Source: Vitrella brassicaformis
Lineage: Eukaryota; Sar; Vitrellaceae
Assembly: GCA_001179505.1 (NCBI GenBank)
Contig: CDMY01000413.1
Span: forward strand, 2,947 to 66,946
Length of the DNA stretch: 64,000 bases
Direction of reading: 5' to 3'
Part shown: piece by piece, positions 46,374 to 58,200 of the stretch
Layout: each line of letters starts with the position of its first letter
How positions within the stretch are numbered: position 1 is the stretch's first letter
The notes under the pieces: model-generated
The model's database searches: none
What the model was told of the DNA's origin: nothing
Seen by the model: the letters and a program-made list of their open reading frames with translations, nothing else
Translations under genes and position numbers: made by a program

Positions 46374-46393
46374 CAGGCTCCACTGGAGTATGA
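46061..46393 (+). CDS. Possible small three-exon gene, 46 residues
   Basis: Weak prediction. Exons 46061-46113, 46205-46275 and 46377-46393 join in frame through canonical sites (GTGAGA and GTATGC donors, ATGCAG and TTTCAG acceptors). The product begins MLYNPQSALYRQFLSSARK, then a Lys/Ala/Ser-rich stretch, and stops at once in exon 3. A short conserved helical N-terminus followed by a basic tail is typical of small ribosome- or membrane-associated proteins, but I recognise no family. A second protein-like frame (46512-46694, AITYCDALSARLYRQPLK) follows and could be part of a longer transcript. Confidence 0.4.
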
Positions 46394-48105
46394 CGACTAA
46401 CAGGGATTGGGTGGGAGAGGTGGACATGGGAATGGCGGCGAGACGAGTCTAACTTCTTCGAGAACTGAGACACGGCTGGGCCTGTGATGCCTGTAGATAC
46501 CTTTCTGTTGGATGACGTTGGCTCGGCTGGAGCCTGCGATCACCTACTGCGACGCCCTGAGTGCCCGACTGTACCGTCAGCCACTGAAGACGTTGCAGAT
46601 GCGTGCAGCAGGCAACAGCGGAGTCAGTCCAGGGACGGGAGGGAGGGGGAGAGTGCGCTTGACTGGCGGCACTGTTGAGTGGTCGAGTGAGTGAGTGTCT
46701 TATGGCATGTCTGTCGGTCTGTCTGTCTGTCTGTCATGTGCCCACGCTTCACGTGAACACACAGCCATGCCACGCCATGCAGTCAGTCAGTCTGAGACAG
46801 ACACCCGGACGGTCAGACAACGGATGAGGGGTGGGTGGAGGGATACCTAGGCGTACTCACTTCGTCGTGTCGGACGGTGCGCATCGATCCAATCAACCAG
46901 CTGTCACTTATGGCCTCTCTCTTGCAACACACAAATGCCGACATACACACACTCGCCCAGCCACCCTCAGGCTCACTCACTTCACTGCACAGAGTCTGCC
47001 GATCGCCTGCCTCCTGGCGGGGATCACCACACACCTCACTCGTGCCGCCTGCCTGCCTGTCTGCCTTAAACACCTCCACACACACACAGCCCGCGTTGAA
47101 AAATCGTAAAACCCTCGCATCTCATCATCTCTCTCGCCAATCCATCCATCCTGCATACGTGCCTGGCTGCATGCCTGTAGCGTAGCGTGCCCCGCCCTGC
47201 CCTGCCCACCCACACAAACTCCATCCACTTAAAACGGCGTGCACACTGCAGCCACTGCACCCACACGGCAATCTATCTATCTCAGCGCTCTCACAGTGTG
47301 TCATCCAGTCGCCCTGGCTGGCTCCGCGTCAGTGCCCGTCCGTCTATCTACGGGCAACGAACAGACCACACCGACACGGCGGATCGAGCTGCCCAGAGCA
47401 GAGCGTGTGTGCGGCCGAACTAACGACTAGGGGGTGAGACATCCATCGATGGAACAACCCAACCCATCGGTGCACATCACATCTGATGGCATGGCGACGT
47501 GGCCGTGGGCGGCTGGGTGGGTGTGGGTGGGTGTGGCCGTCGCCGTATCTATCGTGCGTATGCCCTAAAACTGCTCTTCTTTGTTCGAGTGAGAGGCCAA
47601 AAACCGCCCCCCGCTCACATCACCGAGTCGAAAAAGACGAAGGAAGGAGCCACACCACACCACCACCGAACAATCATCCAAAAAATGAAAATGATATCAG
47701 CATGCGGGAGGGAGGGAGGCCACCAACCCACAAACCCACCAGCCAGCCAGCTGGTGCGTGTGTGTCATGAGAGAGAGTGGATGCAAGCCGCCCGCCCACC
47801 CCTCGCACCAGAAAAAACTGTGGGGGCGGGAGTGGCGTGCGAGCTAACTGTCGTGTGTGTGTGTGTGTGTGTGTGCAAGTGAAGGCCTACCTCTGGCGCA
47901 ATGACATAGACAGACAGACAGACAGACACCAGAGCCACACAAGGATGAGCAGCAAGCAGGAAGCCCCAGAAGAGAGAGCTTCCCGTGTGTCCCCCCTGGC
48001 CAGCTGGTCGTCTACACGAGCTACGTGCACAAACTAACCCCGCCTCTGATATCCGGCGGGGCGGGCACACCATCCGTCCATCGGTCCATCGGTCCATCCA
48101 TCTAT
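46394..48105. repeat. Convergent gap between small gene and CLU gene
   Basis: About 1.7 kb of CA/TG, GGGA and CATCC simple sequence with no supported gene, apart from the protein-like frame at 46512-46694 mentioned with the small gene. Confidence 0.5.
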
Positions 48106-49339
48106 CTAAGGTCCGTTTGGCGGCATCATATAGAGGGGGTGGTGCTGCATGAGGAATGGGGGCACCTGCGGCATGTTGCGGTGCTGCCGCTTGGTCGATA
48201 TGTGCGTCCGCAGCTTGGTGAGCAGCGCCGAACGGGTGCCGTCCTGGCGCTTCTCACGGTCCTGAATCGCCTGCGCCACCGCACGACGAGTCAGCTGGGT
48301 CAGCAAGGCGTCCAACTCCTGGCAGATTGCAAGGACAAACACACACAGACAGACAGACAGACATGGATTGAACAATGGTCATGCGGGCGCACAACACCCA
48401 AAGAGAGAGACATCTGCGCTCGAACCTTGACTTTGGGATGCTGGTCGCCCTCGAGTGCCGCCAGGATAGACCGCTGCTGCCGTGTGTGGTGCAGCGACTC
48501 ACGGAACTCGCACAGCATCATGTTCAGACCTGCCAGGTGGTCATGCACCTACACCAGAGACAGCGCCAACGAATGCAATGCAACCATGACGACTGACGTC
48601 TGGTCTCCCCTGCGCTTGGTGTGTGTGTGTGTGCGGCTGACCTGAACGAGGTACATGGGTCCCGGGTTGGCCTTGGCGATGCGCTTGAAGGAGTGGCCGG
48701 CGCGTTGCGTCAGGATCAGGGCCGCACGCTGCCACCCCGCCGACGGCTGCGCCTGGTGCAGCTGAAGGGCACAACGGCTGCAATGCATTGCAATGCAGCA
48801 CAGCCACACACACACGCAGGCAGACACAGACAGACAGGAAGAGAGTGGGCGGGCCGAGTGTGGAGCGCTGTGGGGTCTGTGTGAGTGGGTGCGTACGCGG
48901 CGTGTACGAGCGCCATGGGGAGGTCGGGATGGTCCAGCCCGCACCATAATCTGTACAGCTCAGCAGCCCTGCAGTGCAACCCAACCACAACAAACATCCC
49001 ACCCATCCACTCACTGCCTATCGACTCGCCAGCCAGACGTCCCTGCCCTGCCCTGCCTGTGGAGGTATCTGATGGCGTCGAAAGGGTGGCCCATGAAGAG
49101 GAGTGCGATGCCCATCTGGCAGTGCAGCTCGGCGTTCTCGAAGGCGTCCACCCCCCCAAGCTGCTCCTGGTGAGCCAGAGCACGGCTGAAGTTCTGGTAC
49201 GCACTCGGCATCTCGCCCAGTGACATCTGCAGACCCCCCAACCGATGGTAGCAGTCTGCCATCTCCCTGAAGCAAGCAAACCGACACACACACACACGAC
49301 ACATGACACACACATGAACAGAAGCTGACCTGGAGGCGC

Positions 49340-49374
<35 letters not shown>

Positions 49375-51823
49375 TACCATGCGGGCGCGCCGTTGAGGAG
49401 GTTGTTGTAGGTGGCGGCGGCCTGTTCGAGGGCCTGCATAGCGATGTCGATCATCTCGTTGTTGAGACACCGCTGCGCCGTGGCCATCCACACCTGCACC
49501 CCGACGCTCTGCGGCCCCTCACTCTTGACCACAGGGAACAAACCCGCCACGTCGTCACTCGTCAGCCGACCGCACACACGCACTTCTCGCGACCTGCCGC
49601 TGCTGGGGGGGCCCTTCTCCGATGGGCTGGCCGGGGGCTGACGGCCGATGCCATTCGCCAGCGGGGAGTCGCCGGCAGACTGAGACTGCACGTCGGCATC
49701 AGCAGCTGCTTGTGCCGCCTCGGTGGGGGCGTTGGATGGCGAGTCGGGGTGAGGGTGAGGGGTGGCGCCGGCCTCCTCCTCTTGCTGCTGGTCTCCACTG
49801 CCGCTGCCCTCCCCCTCAGGCACCTCCGACACGTTCGGGTGCTCGGGGATCTCCGGCGCGCTGTCGCTCTGTGCGTCGCAGGACGGTTCCCAGGGCTCGA
49901 TCAGGGGGCTCAGCACCTTGCCCAGCGAAGAGGGCGCCACCAGCTGGATGCCCACCTTCTCACACACACCCCGCAGCACCCCGAATCGCCCCGCAGCCGA
50001 CCGCAGCACACCGCACTGGGCCCTGGCTTGAGGGAGGGGGTGGCGGAAGTGCTCCTCGCTCCTCTCCCGGATGAGCCCCCACATGCTGTCCACCGTCACT
50101 TGCTGCAGGGCGTCGGGGAGGCCCGGCTCCAGCTCAGGCGACTCGTTGAGTGAGGTGGATGTCGGTGAGGACGTCAGGTCGGCGGCGTCGCCCGTCTCGT
50201 CGTTTGGCCAGGCCATGAGGCAGTTGAGCAGGTGGGCCACCGACACGGCCAGCCGTCCGGGGGGCACCTCCTTGAGCAGCCCGTTAATGACGTACGCTGC
50301 CGTCCGCATCACGATCTCCCGCTCCAGCGCGGCCAGCAGAACGGGCGAGACGAACTCGGCCTGCGAGCACTTGGCCAGGACGGTGCCGAGGTACCGCAGG
50401 TTGACGCCGTGACGGTGGAAGCAACGCTTGACGGCTCGGGTGGAGACGGGGGTCTGGGCGGGCATGAGGAGGGTCTTGACGAGCTGCGGGATGGCGACCT
50501 CCGTCAGACGCCGGGCGAGGGAGTGGATGCGGCGGTGCTGCCTGGACAGCTGGTCCTTGGCCTCGCTCTCGTCGGCCTCCACCCAGTGAGTGAAGGCGTT
50601 GATATTCAGCTGCATGGTGGCATGCAGTCAGTCACCCCACACACACGCCCATTCATTCACTGTGGCTGCATCCATCCATCGGTGTGTGGATGTGCTCACC
50701 AGTGGAGGTGGGAAGAGGGGATTGTCGTCCGCCTGTGGCAGCTGCGACAGGTTGTGCTTGGCCAGCTCCTCAGACAACTTCGCCATCCACGCCGGCTGCT
50801 GCTGCTGCTGCGCCTGCACCCCGTCGCCACCTCCACCACCAGCACCAGCACCAGCACCAGTACCACCAGCACCAGGACCGCCCGCCCCGTCGTTGATTGC
50901 CTCAGTCTGGTCTGTCGTCTGCTCCCTGGCCTTGAGCTGCATGGCCTGCGCCTCACGGATGATGGCCTGCAGCCGTTCCGCAGCCAGCCGCTGCATCGAC
51001 GCCGCGTACTCGTGGTGCGCGTCCCACCGGAACACATTCACACCCTCGCGAGCCGTCTGCAGCAAAGATTTGGGCTGGGTGGGGTTTTTGGCTGTGCCGT
51101 CGGGGTGGTTGCCGGGGGCTGCAGCAGACGCCTCCGCCCCGTCTGCTGTGGCGTCGGGTTTGTCGGCGGTGTGCTTCTCCTTGGCGATCCAATCGCGGAT
51201 CTGCTTCTGGATGAGCAGCTCTGGCCTCAAGATGGACATGCCGCCCGCACCGGCGGGGTGGTCGGACGAAGGCGCACCGTCAGAACGGGAACCTGCCTTC
51301 CTGGAGGCGGCCGGCGTGGGGGTGGTCTCCTTGGGTGGCTGCTGGTGTAATTGGCAGCAGGAGGGCTCATCGGGGTCGGCGTCAGACATGTCAGAGGGGA
51401 TGTCCTCCTCCTCCTCCCCATCTGCTGATGCTGATGCTGCTGCTGCTGCTGCTGTGGTGCCGTCCGTCTTGTCTCCCTGCGCCGCCCGCCTCTCGCGTGA
51501 TGCCTTGAGCCGGTCGGCCTTCTCGCGCAGGTACTGCACCACAAACTCAGGACGCAATACACAGCTGCGGTCCTCGGGCCTGGCAAAGAGACAAACAGAA
51601 GATCGGTCTTTGGTACATCCATTGGGGGCTGGGCTATCTGTGGCCAGAATGTAACAACCAGTTGAGATCCCTTGGCGTGAGTCTTGAGAGGTCGCAGATG
51701 TACAGCCGTCCGTCAGCTCCCTTGATGCACTTGCTCTCTGCGGGCAGGTGCAGTCTGACGGTCTTGCTGGCGTCCTCCTTCAGATGGTGCGGCGCCAAAC
51801 CAAAGTACCGACCCACCTATAGA

Positions 51824-51854
<31 letters not shown>

Positions 51855-51997
51855 TTGACAGGGGTCATCGTTCAGAGTTCCCCTCCTGGTCGATCGTCTC
51901 ACCTTGTCGTAGAGGAGCTGCGCGACCTCCTGGTGGTATGAGTACCCCTCCCACGGCTCGTTGGCACCCATCAAGGGCCTGCAGGAATATATATGCC

Positions 51998-52028
<31 letters not shown>

Positions 52029-54835
52029 AAACGACACAACACACAGCACACGACATAGACACGGGACGGGTGTCATTTTCCCTCCCTCTCCCTGCCTCCC
52101 TGCCCGCCTGACTGCCCGCCTCCACACCTACATGGTGTGCAGGTCCCCATGCAGGATGCCCGGCAGCAGCGACTGTGCGAAGACCCTGGCCCCGCCGTAG
52201 TCGACCACCGTCTGCAGGAGCGAGCACACGTTGCGCGAGGCGGGACCCCGCCTGCCGCCCAGGATGCCCTGGTCGCCGATGGCCGGGGGCGGGAGGGGCG
52301 GCATGCGGCCCTGCACCACTGCATGGGGGTTCTCGGCCTGGTGCTGCAGGTTGTTGTACATCTCCACGGCCCTCAGGTCCAGCCGCACCGTCTCCCGCGT
52401 GGCGCTCGGACCCACCAGGGCCTCGGGCGTGTTGAGCCGGCCGACGTAGATCTGACCGTCCTCGCCGTCATTCCTCTGGCCACTGGCGGGATCGCTTCTC
52501 TTGGCGGCGATGGCGCGCCTCTCGTTCTCTGATGAGAGGGGGATGCTGAGAAGGATGTTGTTGTACAGGAAGATGGGCGCCTCGTTGGGGTGGGGGTCGT
52601 CGCGACTGCCGTCACCAGTGGTGGTGGTGGTGGGTGTGGATAAAGCTGCGACGTGCTCGGTGGGGTGGAAGGGCAGGGGAGGGGCGTCGCTGTTGATGGG
52701 CGGCACCTTGTTCTCGCGCACGCGCACCGCGCCGCTCGCCACTGCCGCGTGGAAGTCGCTGTACAGCTGCCGGTAAGGTACACACATGACATGTGGGAGG
52801 GAGAACGACAGAAATGAGAGCGATTCTGGCCCTGCCGTGGTGTTGTGTTGTGTGCTGGCTGGCTGACCGACCTTGAACATCATGCGGTCTCTGAACAGTT
52901 CGTCGACCTCTTTGAGGACGCTCTTGTCGGTGTTGCAGTTGGGGGGACACTCGGTGGGGGTGGGCGGGGGCGGGGGTCCCCCTCCAGCCTCCGCGACAGC
53001 GGGATCCTCCCTGGGCCTGTCCTTCTTGAGTGGCAGCTCCCTGAGCGTCTGGAACTCCTCGTTCCACTCTCGCGGCACCCCCCATGGCTCCATTCCCACA
53101 CCGTTTTCCGTCTCGAGCGACTCCTCCGCCCTGTCAAGGTCGTACTCATGCGCCTGCATAGCAAGCAACCAACATAGCCAATAATGTCAGTGTGTCTGTC
53201 TGTGTGTGTGTGAGCGAGCCTTCAGGTGCGCAAGTAGGTAAGGTACCTCGTGAGTGCGTGTGACCCAGTGAGTGACGGGAACGAGCAGCTGCACGAGTGG
53301 CGGCACCAGGATGGTGGCGAAGCAGTGGAGGTCCGACGGACGGATGGCTATCTGATGCAGCGCCTGACCGAATCGGGGACTGACGGATGGACGGACAAAC
53401 GACACAAACGTTTGACACATCCACCAGACGGACAGATGACTCACACAGTTCCTTCCGCATTGCATGGCTCCTGCAGCTGCGGCTACCCTACCTGTATGTG
53501 CGCAGCAGGTCCGCAAGCAGGTGGTAAGTGGCGTGTTTGGCGTCTTCCTGCCCCTCATGGCCGCCAGCGGGCTTGCCATTGGGCTGTCCGCCCCCACTAC
53601 CCTCCGTCGTGTCCACCTCTGCGGTTCTGAAGTAGTCAGCAATGTCCCTGCTGCTTGAGTATCTGTCGGCGGCGCACTTGATGACCCTGAAGCCCTGCTC
53701 TGTGGCCGCGATGATGAGCATCTGGTCCTCCATGGTGCGAGCCTCGTAATACCATATGTCGCCCCGCAGCCTCCTGCGCTTGGGTGGTGGGTTCCAGCCG
53801 CTGGAGACGATGTACTCGAGGGCCTTGATGTGCGCCTTGGTGAGCATCGGGGGTGGGGCCGTCACCAGGAGCACATCGTCCTCGAGCGTGCCGGCGGCAT
53901 AGAGCTGCTCCGGCCCCTTGATGGTGGGAGGCATCACATCGGTCGGATCCCGCCGCAGCAGCCCTGTGCCATCTTCCCCTCCCCCCTGCCCTGTGGTGCC
54001 CTTGCCGTGCTTCCTCTCCTTGTCCTTCTTCTTGTGGTGGTGGGACTTGGACGATGACGGCTTCTGATGGTTGTGGTTGTTGCTGGCGTCGCTCTCGGGT
54101 GCTGAGGGGTGGCCGTTGGCGGTGGGCTGTGCTGGGGGCGTGTTCTGGATGTCCTGGAGGTCGATCTGGTTGGAGATGGCGCCGGTGCTGTCGGCATTGA
54201 CGATGATGTGCTGGTCCTTGGTCAGGACGTCGCGGAGCCGACGCACGTGCAGCTTCACCGTCCGCTCGTTGTAGGGATCTGAAGAATGAGGGTGGGAGGA
54301 ATCAGACAGAGACCATCAGGTGGGCTGGGTGCGTGTGATTGTGTTTCAGGTGCGGACGGACAGACATACCCCCGACTAGTTTGAGAACGGATCCATCCTT
54401 GAGCCCCTCGGTGCTCCGCAGCTCTGCAGAGCTCTGCAGACGGCGACCCTCATACTCAAGCTGTGACACACACGCAGGCACACACATCCCACGGCACGGC
54501 ACGGCACGGCACGGCACAGAAAACGACACACACCAAGCCAAGTGAGACTGAATGGTGTGGGCGAGGAGCCTCCCTCCCTCACGTGATAGGCCGTGAAGAA
54601 GCATGTCGGCAGCAGCTCCACCAGGAGGTTCTCGATCTCACTCGCACTGTCGTGAGGCGATATGTCTGAACACACAGCACCACCACACCACACCACACAC
54701 ATACTTGCTCCATGCATCAGCTTCAGCCGTTTGCACCTGCCCATTTATCCGTCTAGTTTGCGTACCGACGTAGACCGACGCCCCAGCCGGGGTCGGGAGT
54801 TCGACTTTGAGCTTCCATTGCGCCCTGCACTCCAT
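48106..54835 (-). CDS. CLU: Clustered mitochondria protein (CLU/CLUH), 16 exons
   Basis: Cytosolic RNA-binding protein that controls mitochondrial distribution and translation of mitochondrial-protein mRNAs. Exons (minus): 54835-54766, 54665-54583, 54460-54370, 54278-53492, 53379-53247, 53153-52872, 52766-52132, 51978-51903, 51816-51659, 51579-50700, 50609-49378, 49266-49057, 48968-48897, 48777-48642, 48548-48426, 48318-48106 (1,726 residues, all in frame). The N-terminal ubiquitin-like CLU_N domain includes LLVELLPTCFFTAYH and DPYNERTVKLHVRRLRDVL. The central CLU domain holds EWNEEFQTLRELP, IFLYNNILLSIPL, QSLLPGILHGDLHTM and HHLKEDASKTVRLHLPAE. FHRHGVNLRYLGTV is highly diagnostic. TPR units follow (FDAIRYLHRAAELYRLWCGL). 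Long Ser/Glu/Pro/Gln-rich inserts are present. Exon 12 uses a GC donor, which restores canonical TPR spacing. Confidence 0.95.
48969..49056 (-). other. GC-AG intron (CLU gene, within a TPR)
   Basis: In sense the exon ends CTCCACAG and the intron starts GCAGGG. Joining here gives AIRYLHRAAELYRLW, a regular TPR helix. A competing GTGAGT 44 bp downstream also keeps frame but inserts about 15 residues into the helix. Confidence 0.65.
49267..49377 (-). other. Intron with CA/GA and TG arms (CLU gene)
   Basis: In sense it begins GT-ACACACAC then a GA run and ends with TG runs before CTTGCTTCAG, the same polarity as other introns here. Confidence 0.7.
51979..52131 (-). repeat. GGCA tetranucleotide run inside CLU intron
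   Basis: About seven GGCA units at 51998-52026 on the plus strand lie close to the acceptor side of this intron. Confidence 0.7.
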
Positions 54836-55265
54836 CCGCTCAAGCCAGGCAGACGAATGGGATGGTGACCTCCAAAGCAGTGAGGCGGTCTGAAAACACA
54901 CACGCACAAGAGGCCGGAGATTGGACTGTCCTCTCTGCCATCCATTGGGCAAGTCGTCCGTTTGTGTGCAGCTCACCTCTGCCAATGCGACTCGCGAGCC
55001 TAGGGGCACTCACGGCGGCGAACACACCTGCCCTCCACTTGCCCTCCTTCCTCTGGGGCGAAGCTCGCAATTGGCAATCCGGGTCGACATCGGCAGAAAC
55101 GCTGACTGAGGAGGCATTATACTCCCCTCAGGGCCCGGAGATTGCCAGTTCTTTCTAGAAATGAACGGAAAGTGCCAGGTGAGCCCGGGGAAAGCGCTGG
55201 ATGGTTTCTTGACGTTTTCACTCATTGCATGCAGGCGTGACGACAGTACCAGCTGCTATCAGACG
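54836..55265. promoter_or_regulatory. Divergent promoter region, CLU and CPLANE1-like genes
   Basis: 430 bp between the two starts. It contains AAGCTCGCAA at 55061-55070, related to elements at 19359-19382 and 45976-45987. An in-frame ATG at 55161 would extend the CPLANE1-like protein by 35 residues. Confidence 0.4.
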
Positions 55266-58200
55266 ATGCTTGTTGTTGCGGCCTCTCACAGCCTGACCAT
55301 TCGACGCAAGAAGCCGTGGAAGCGGGCCGTTTGGGATCCCTGCAGTCAGGTAGTACCAGGAGGGAAAAATGCGCCCCTGTGTCTGCCTGCAGATGTGGTG
55401 TGTCTGACATGGTTCGCGTGTGTGCAGGGCGCCTCATCTGATGGAGTTAGTTTCGTGTTGGTTGACGAGCATCGCGTGGCGGAGCTGTCAGAGGACGGCA
55501 CGGCCCCCCGGAAGAATGCTGTCACCCGGCGCATGGGCCACCGCCTCAGGCTCATCTCCCACCAATCATCAGGTACTCTCACTCAGAATTCACGGCCCCT
55601 CTATTCACCACACTGTGCTGCCTCCGTCCATGTGCGTGTGGGTGTCAGGTGGGTATGTGGCTGGTGTGCAGTCTAGTGGCGGCATGTTTGTGTGGAATCG
55701 GCATTCGGGCACTGTGCACATCGTCGCCGCCACCCCCCTCCTCCCGTCCCTTATAGAGGAGGCCATCCGATGGCTGTAAGTCCACACATTCGCGCATAAT
55801 GCCGATTGGCTCTCACATGCGTCTGTCTGTGCTGTGGGTGTGTGGCGAGCCTCTCTCTCGTCGTTCAGCGATTCGGGGTCCGGGGGCGACGGCGGTGTGG
55901 GTTTGTCTCAGTACCTGCCCTCCTCCCTGCTCAGGCTGCGCAAGAGCCGCCAGGCGCAGCTCGCGGCCACTGCTATGATACGCTCCATCGACGTCAGCGC
56001 CGATGGTGTGGACATGATAGATATGTCACAACAAGGCGTTGATCAATCCATCGAGATAGCATAGCTGCCTGCATTCATGTGCCCTTTGTGCATCTGTCTG
56101 TCAGGCTGCCTGGTAGCGGTGACGACGCAAGAGGGCAACTTGTGGATCTGGACTGCACTCCAATCGGCCGCTGAGCACGGTAGGTCGCATCGCAGCCAAG
56201 GCTTCGCTTCACGCCAGCTCAGCACGCATAATGTCTGTCTGTCTGCATGTTTGTGTGTGTGCGGCGGTTGATGCGATGTGTGCAGGGCAGTGGCATTGCG
56301 TTGAGCCCCTCCAGCGGCCCTTGCCGTCACAACCCGCCGCCGCTGCTCCCATAGCCAAAGTCCAGAGGGTCGTCTTCATGCGCGACGAGGTATCCTGACA
56401 GAAAGACCCACGCCCACAACGCCACTACACGCCGATGCTTCTGCCCTGCTCCCTGCTGCAGAGGGTGGGGCAAGCCGTCCTAATGGTTAGTGTGGGCCTC
56501 TATCGCTTCCAGGAGGCGGCCTGCAACGCAATCGCAGCCTATGGAGACCACGGTGCGGCGCCATGCGCCTCATGTGGGGGTGTCTACACAGTGCCGCACG
56601 GCAGTGGGAGCCGCAGCAGCGTTGTCTCGCCTGCGAGGGGGGATGACTGTCCGGCGGGCATGAACGATGACAGTGGAGGTGTCGATGGGGCCGAGGAGGA
56701 GGAGGAGATCGCGGCGCTCTGCACATTCACCCTCGCCCTGCCCAAGGACGAGCAGAGGAAAGGCGAAGGCCCTTCGTGTCGCTACGCCCAAGCGTCCTTC
56801 CTGATCCCTGTCGGCCTGTCGGAGGAGCACCTTTACACACCCCCACCATCAGCCAAGACCACATGTCCGACCATGCTACTCGACCTCAGCAGCAGCGACC
56901 CTCCCCCTGACTGTCCGTCCCCTCCCTGCCTCCCCGTGGTAGCGCTGGCCATCAATGCGAGCGTCCCCACCAAGGCCCAGCTGCTGCTCGTGCACATCCC
57001 GGGGCTCATCATGGGGCTGGCTTCACTCGCCAGGGGCCGCCGGCTCGGCAGCACAGGGCAGCCCTGTGGTGGTCACTGCCCGCTGTGTGAGGGATTGGGT
57101 GATGGTGTGAGGGGGGCCGTGACGCCTCCATGGGTGCCTGTGGCGACGAGGGTGCAGCTGGCCAAGGTCTTCCTGCAGGAGGTGCCATCCACTGCAGCTG
57201 TGGCAGCTGGTGGCCAGCCGGCTGTGGGGCTGGCGGCTGTCGACATGGTCGCCGGTGTGGCATGGGAAAGTGGTGGCCGATTCCTCGCCGTTGCATTCCG
57301 GTGCGGTGACACGACGATAGACAGACAGCAAATGCGTCCGTCCGTCATTCTGATGTGAGTGGTGTGGTGTATTTTCGTACGCGTGCAGGTCTGGTCTGGT
57401 CGGCTTCATCTCGGCTGTGGGCGGAGGTCTCTTGGCAACATTCCATCCCTTGGCCGGGTCGTCCCTCCAGTCCGAGCCCATCCTCTCGCCCTTCTGGGCC
57501 TTCTTCGCCCCTCCCTTCGCCCCTCCCACGCCCCCAGCCTCACAGCCCCATCGCGACAAATACCCGCCGCTTCACTCTATCGGCTTCCACCCGTCAGCGC
57601 CCCTGATGCTCCGGAGCGACGGCTTCAGTGTGTGCAGCTTCTCCCTCACACTGCTGCCGTCGACCAGCCCGACCATCCCCCGACCACCGCACGAGGGGCT
57701 CACACATGTCCTCCAGCGTGTGTGGGAGGAGGTGGTCCACCCCTGCACGGCCAAATACGACGGTGCTGTGCGGCCCAAGGGCGTCTTGGCGGCCGGGGAG
57801 GACGGCGAGGGGCGACAGGGGCTGGCTTTGGAGGGCGTGTCGGCTTATTTGGGCCGTGTGGGTGAGGTCGACTCGTTGCTTGCGCTTGAGATGGTGTGGT
57901 GGATATGTCGGTGGATGACCCTGGCTGTGAGCCTCGACCCGGGCCATGTGCTCGCCGGCGTGAGGCAGCTGCTGCGCTGGGCGCTCAAGCGCCAGAAAGC
58001 ATCAGACCAACACACAGGGTGTGCAAACCAACACCGGCGTGAAGGCAGTACTTTTCCTGACCTGTCTCTCTTTCCTGATCTCCATCTTCATGCAGAGCGT
58101 GTGTCGGCGCTTGTTTGCTGGAGGTACTGGTGGCGCATCGTCTTGCGCTCGAGTCGCCCTGCAGTGACTCTGCCGCACTGAGCACTGGGCTCCCCTCCCT

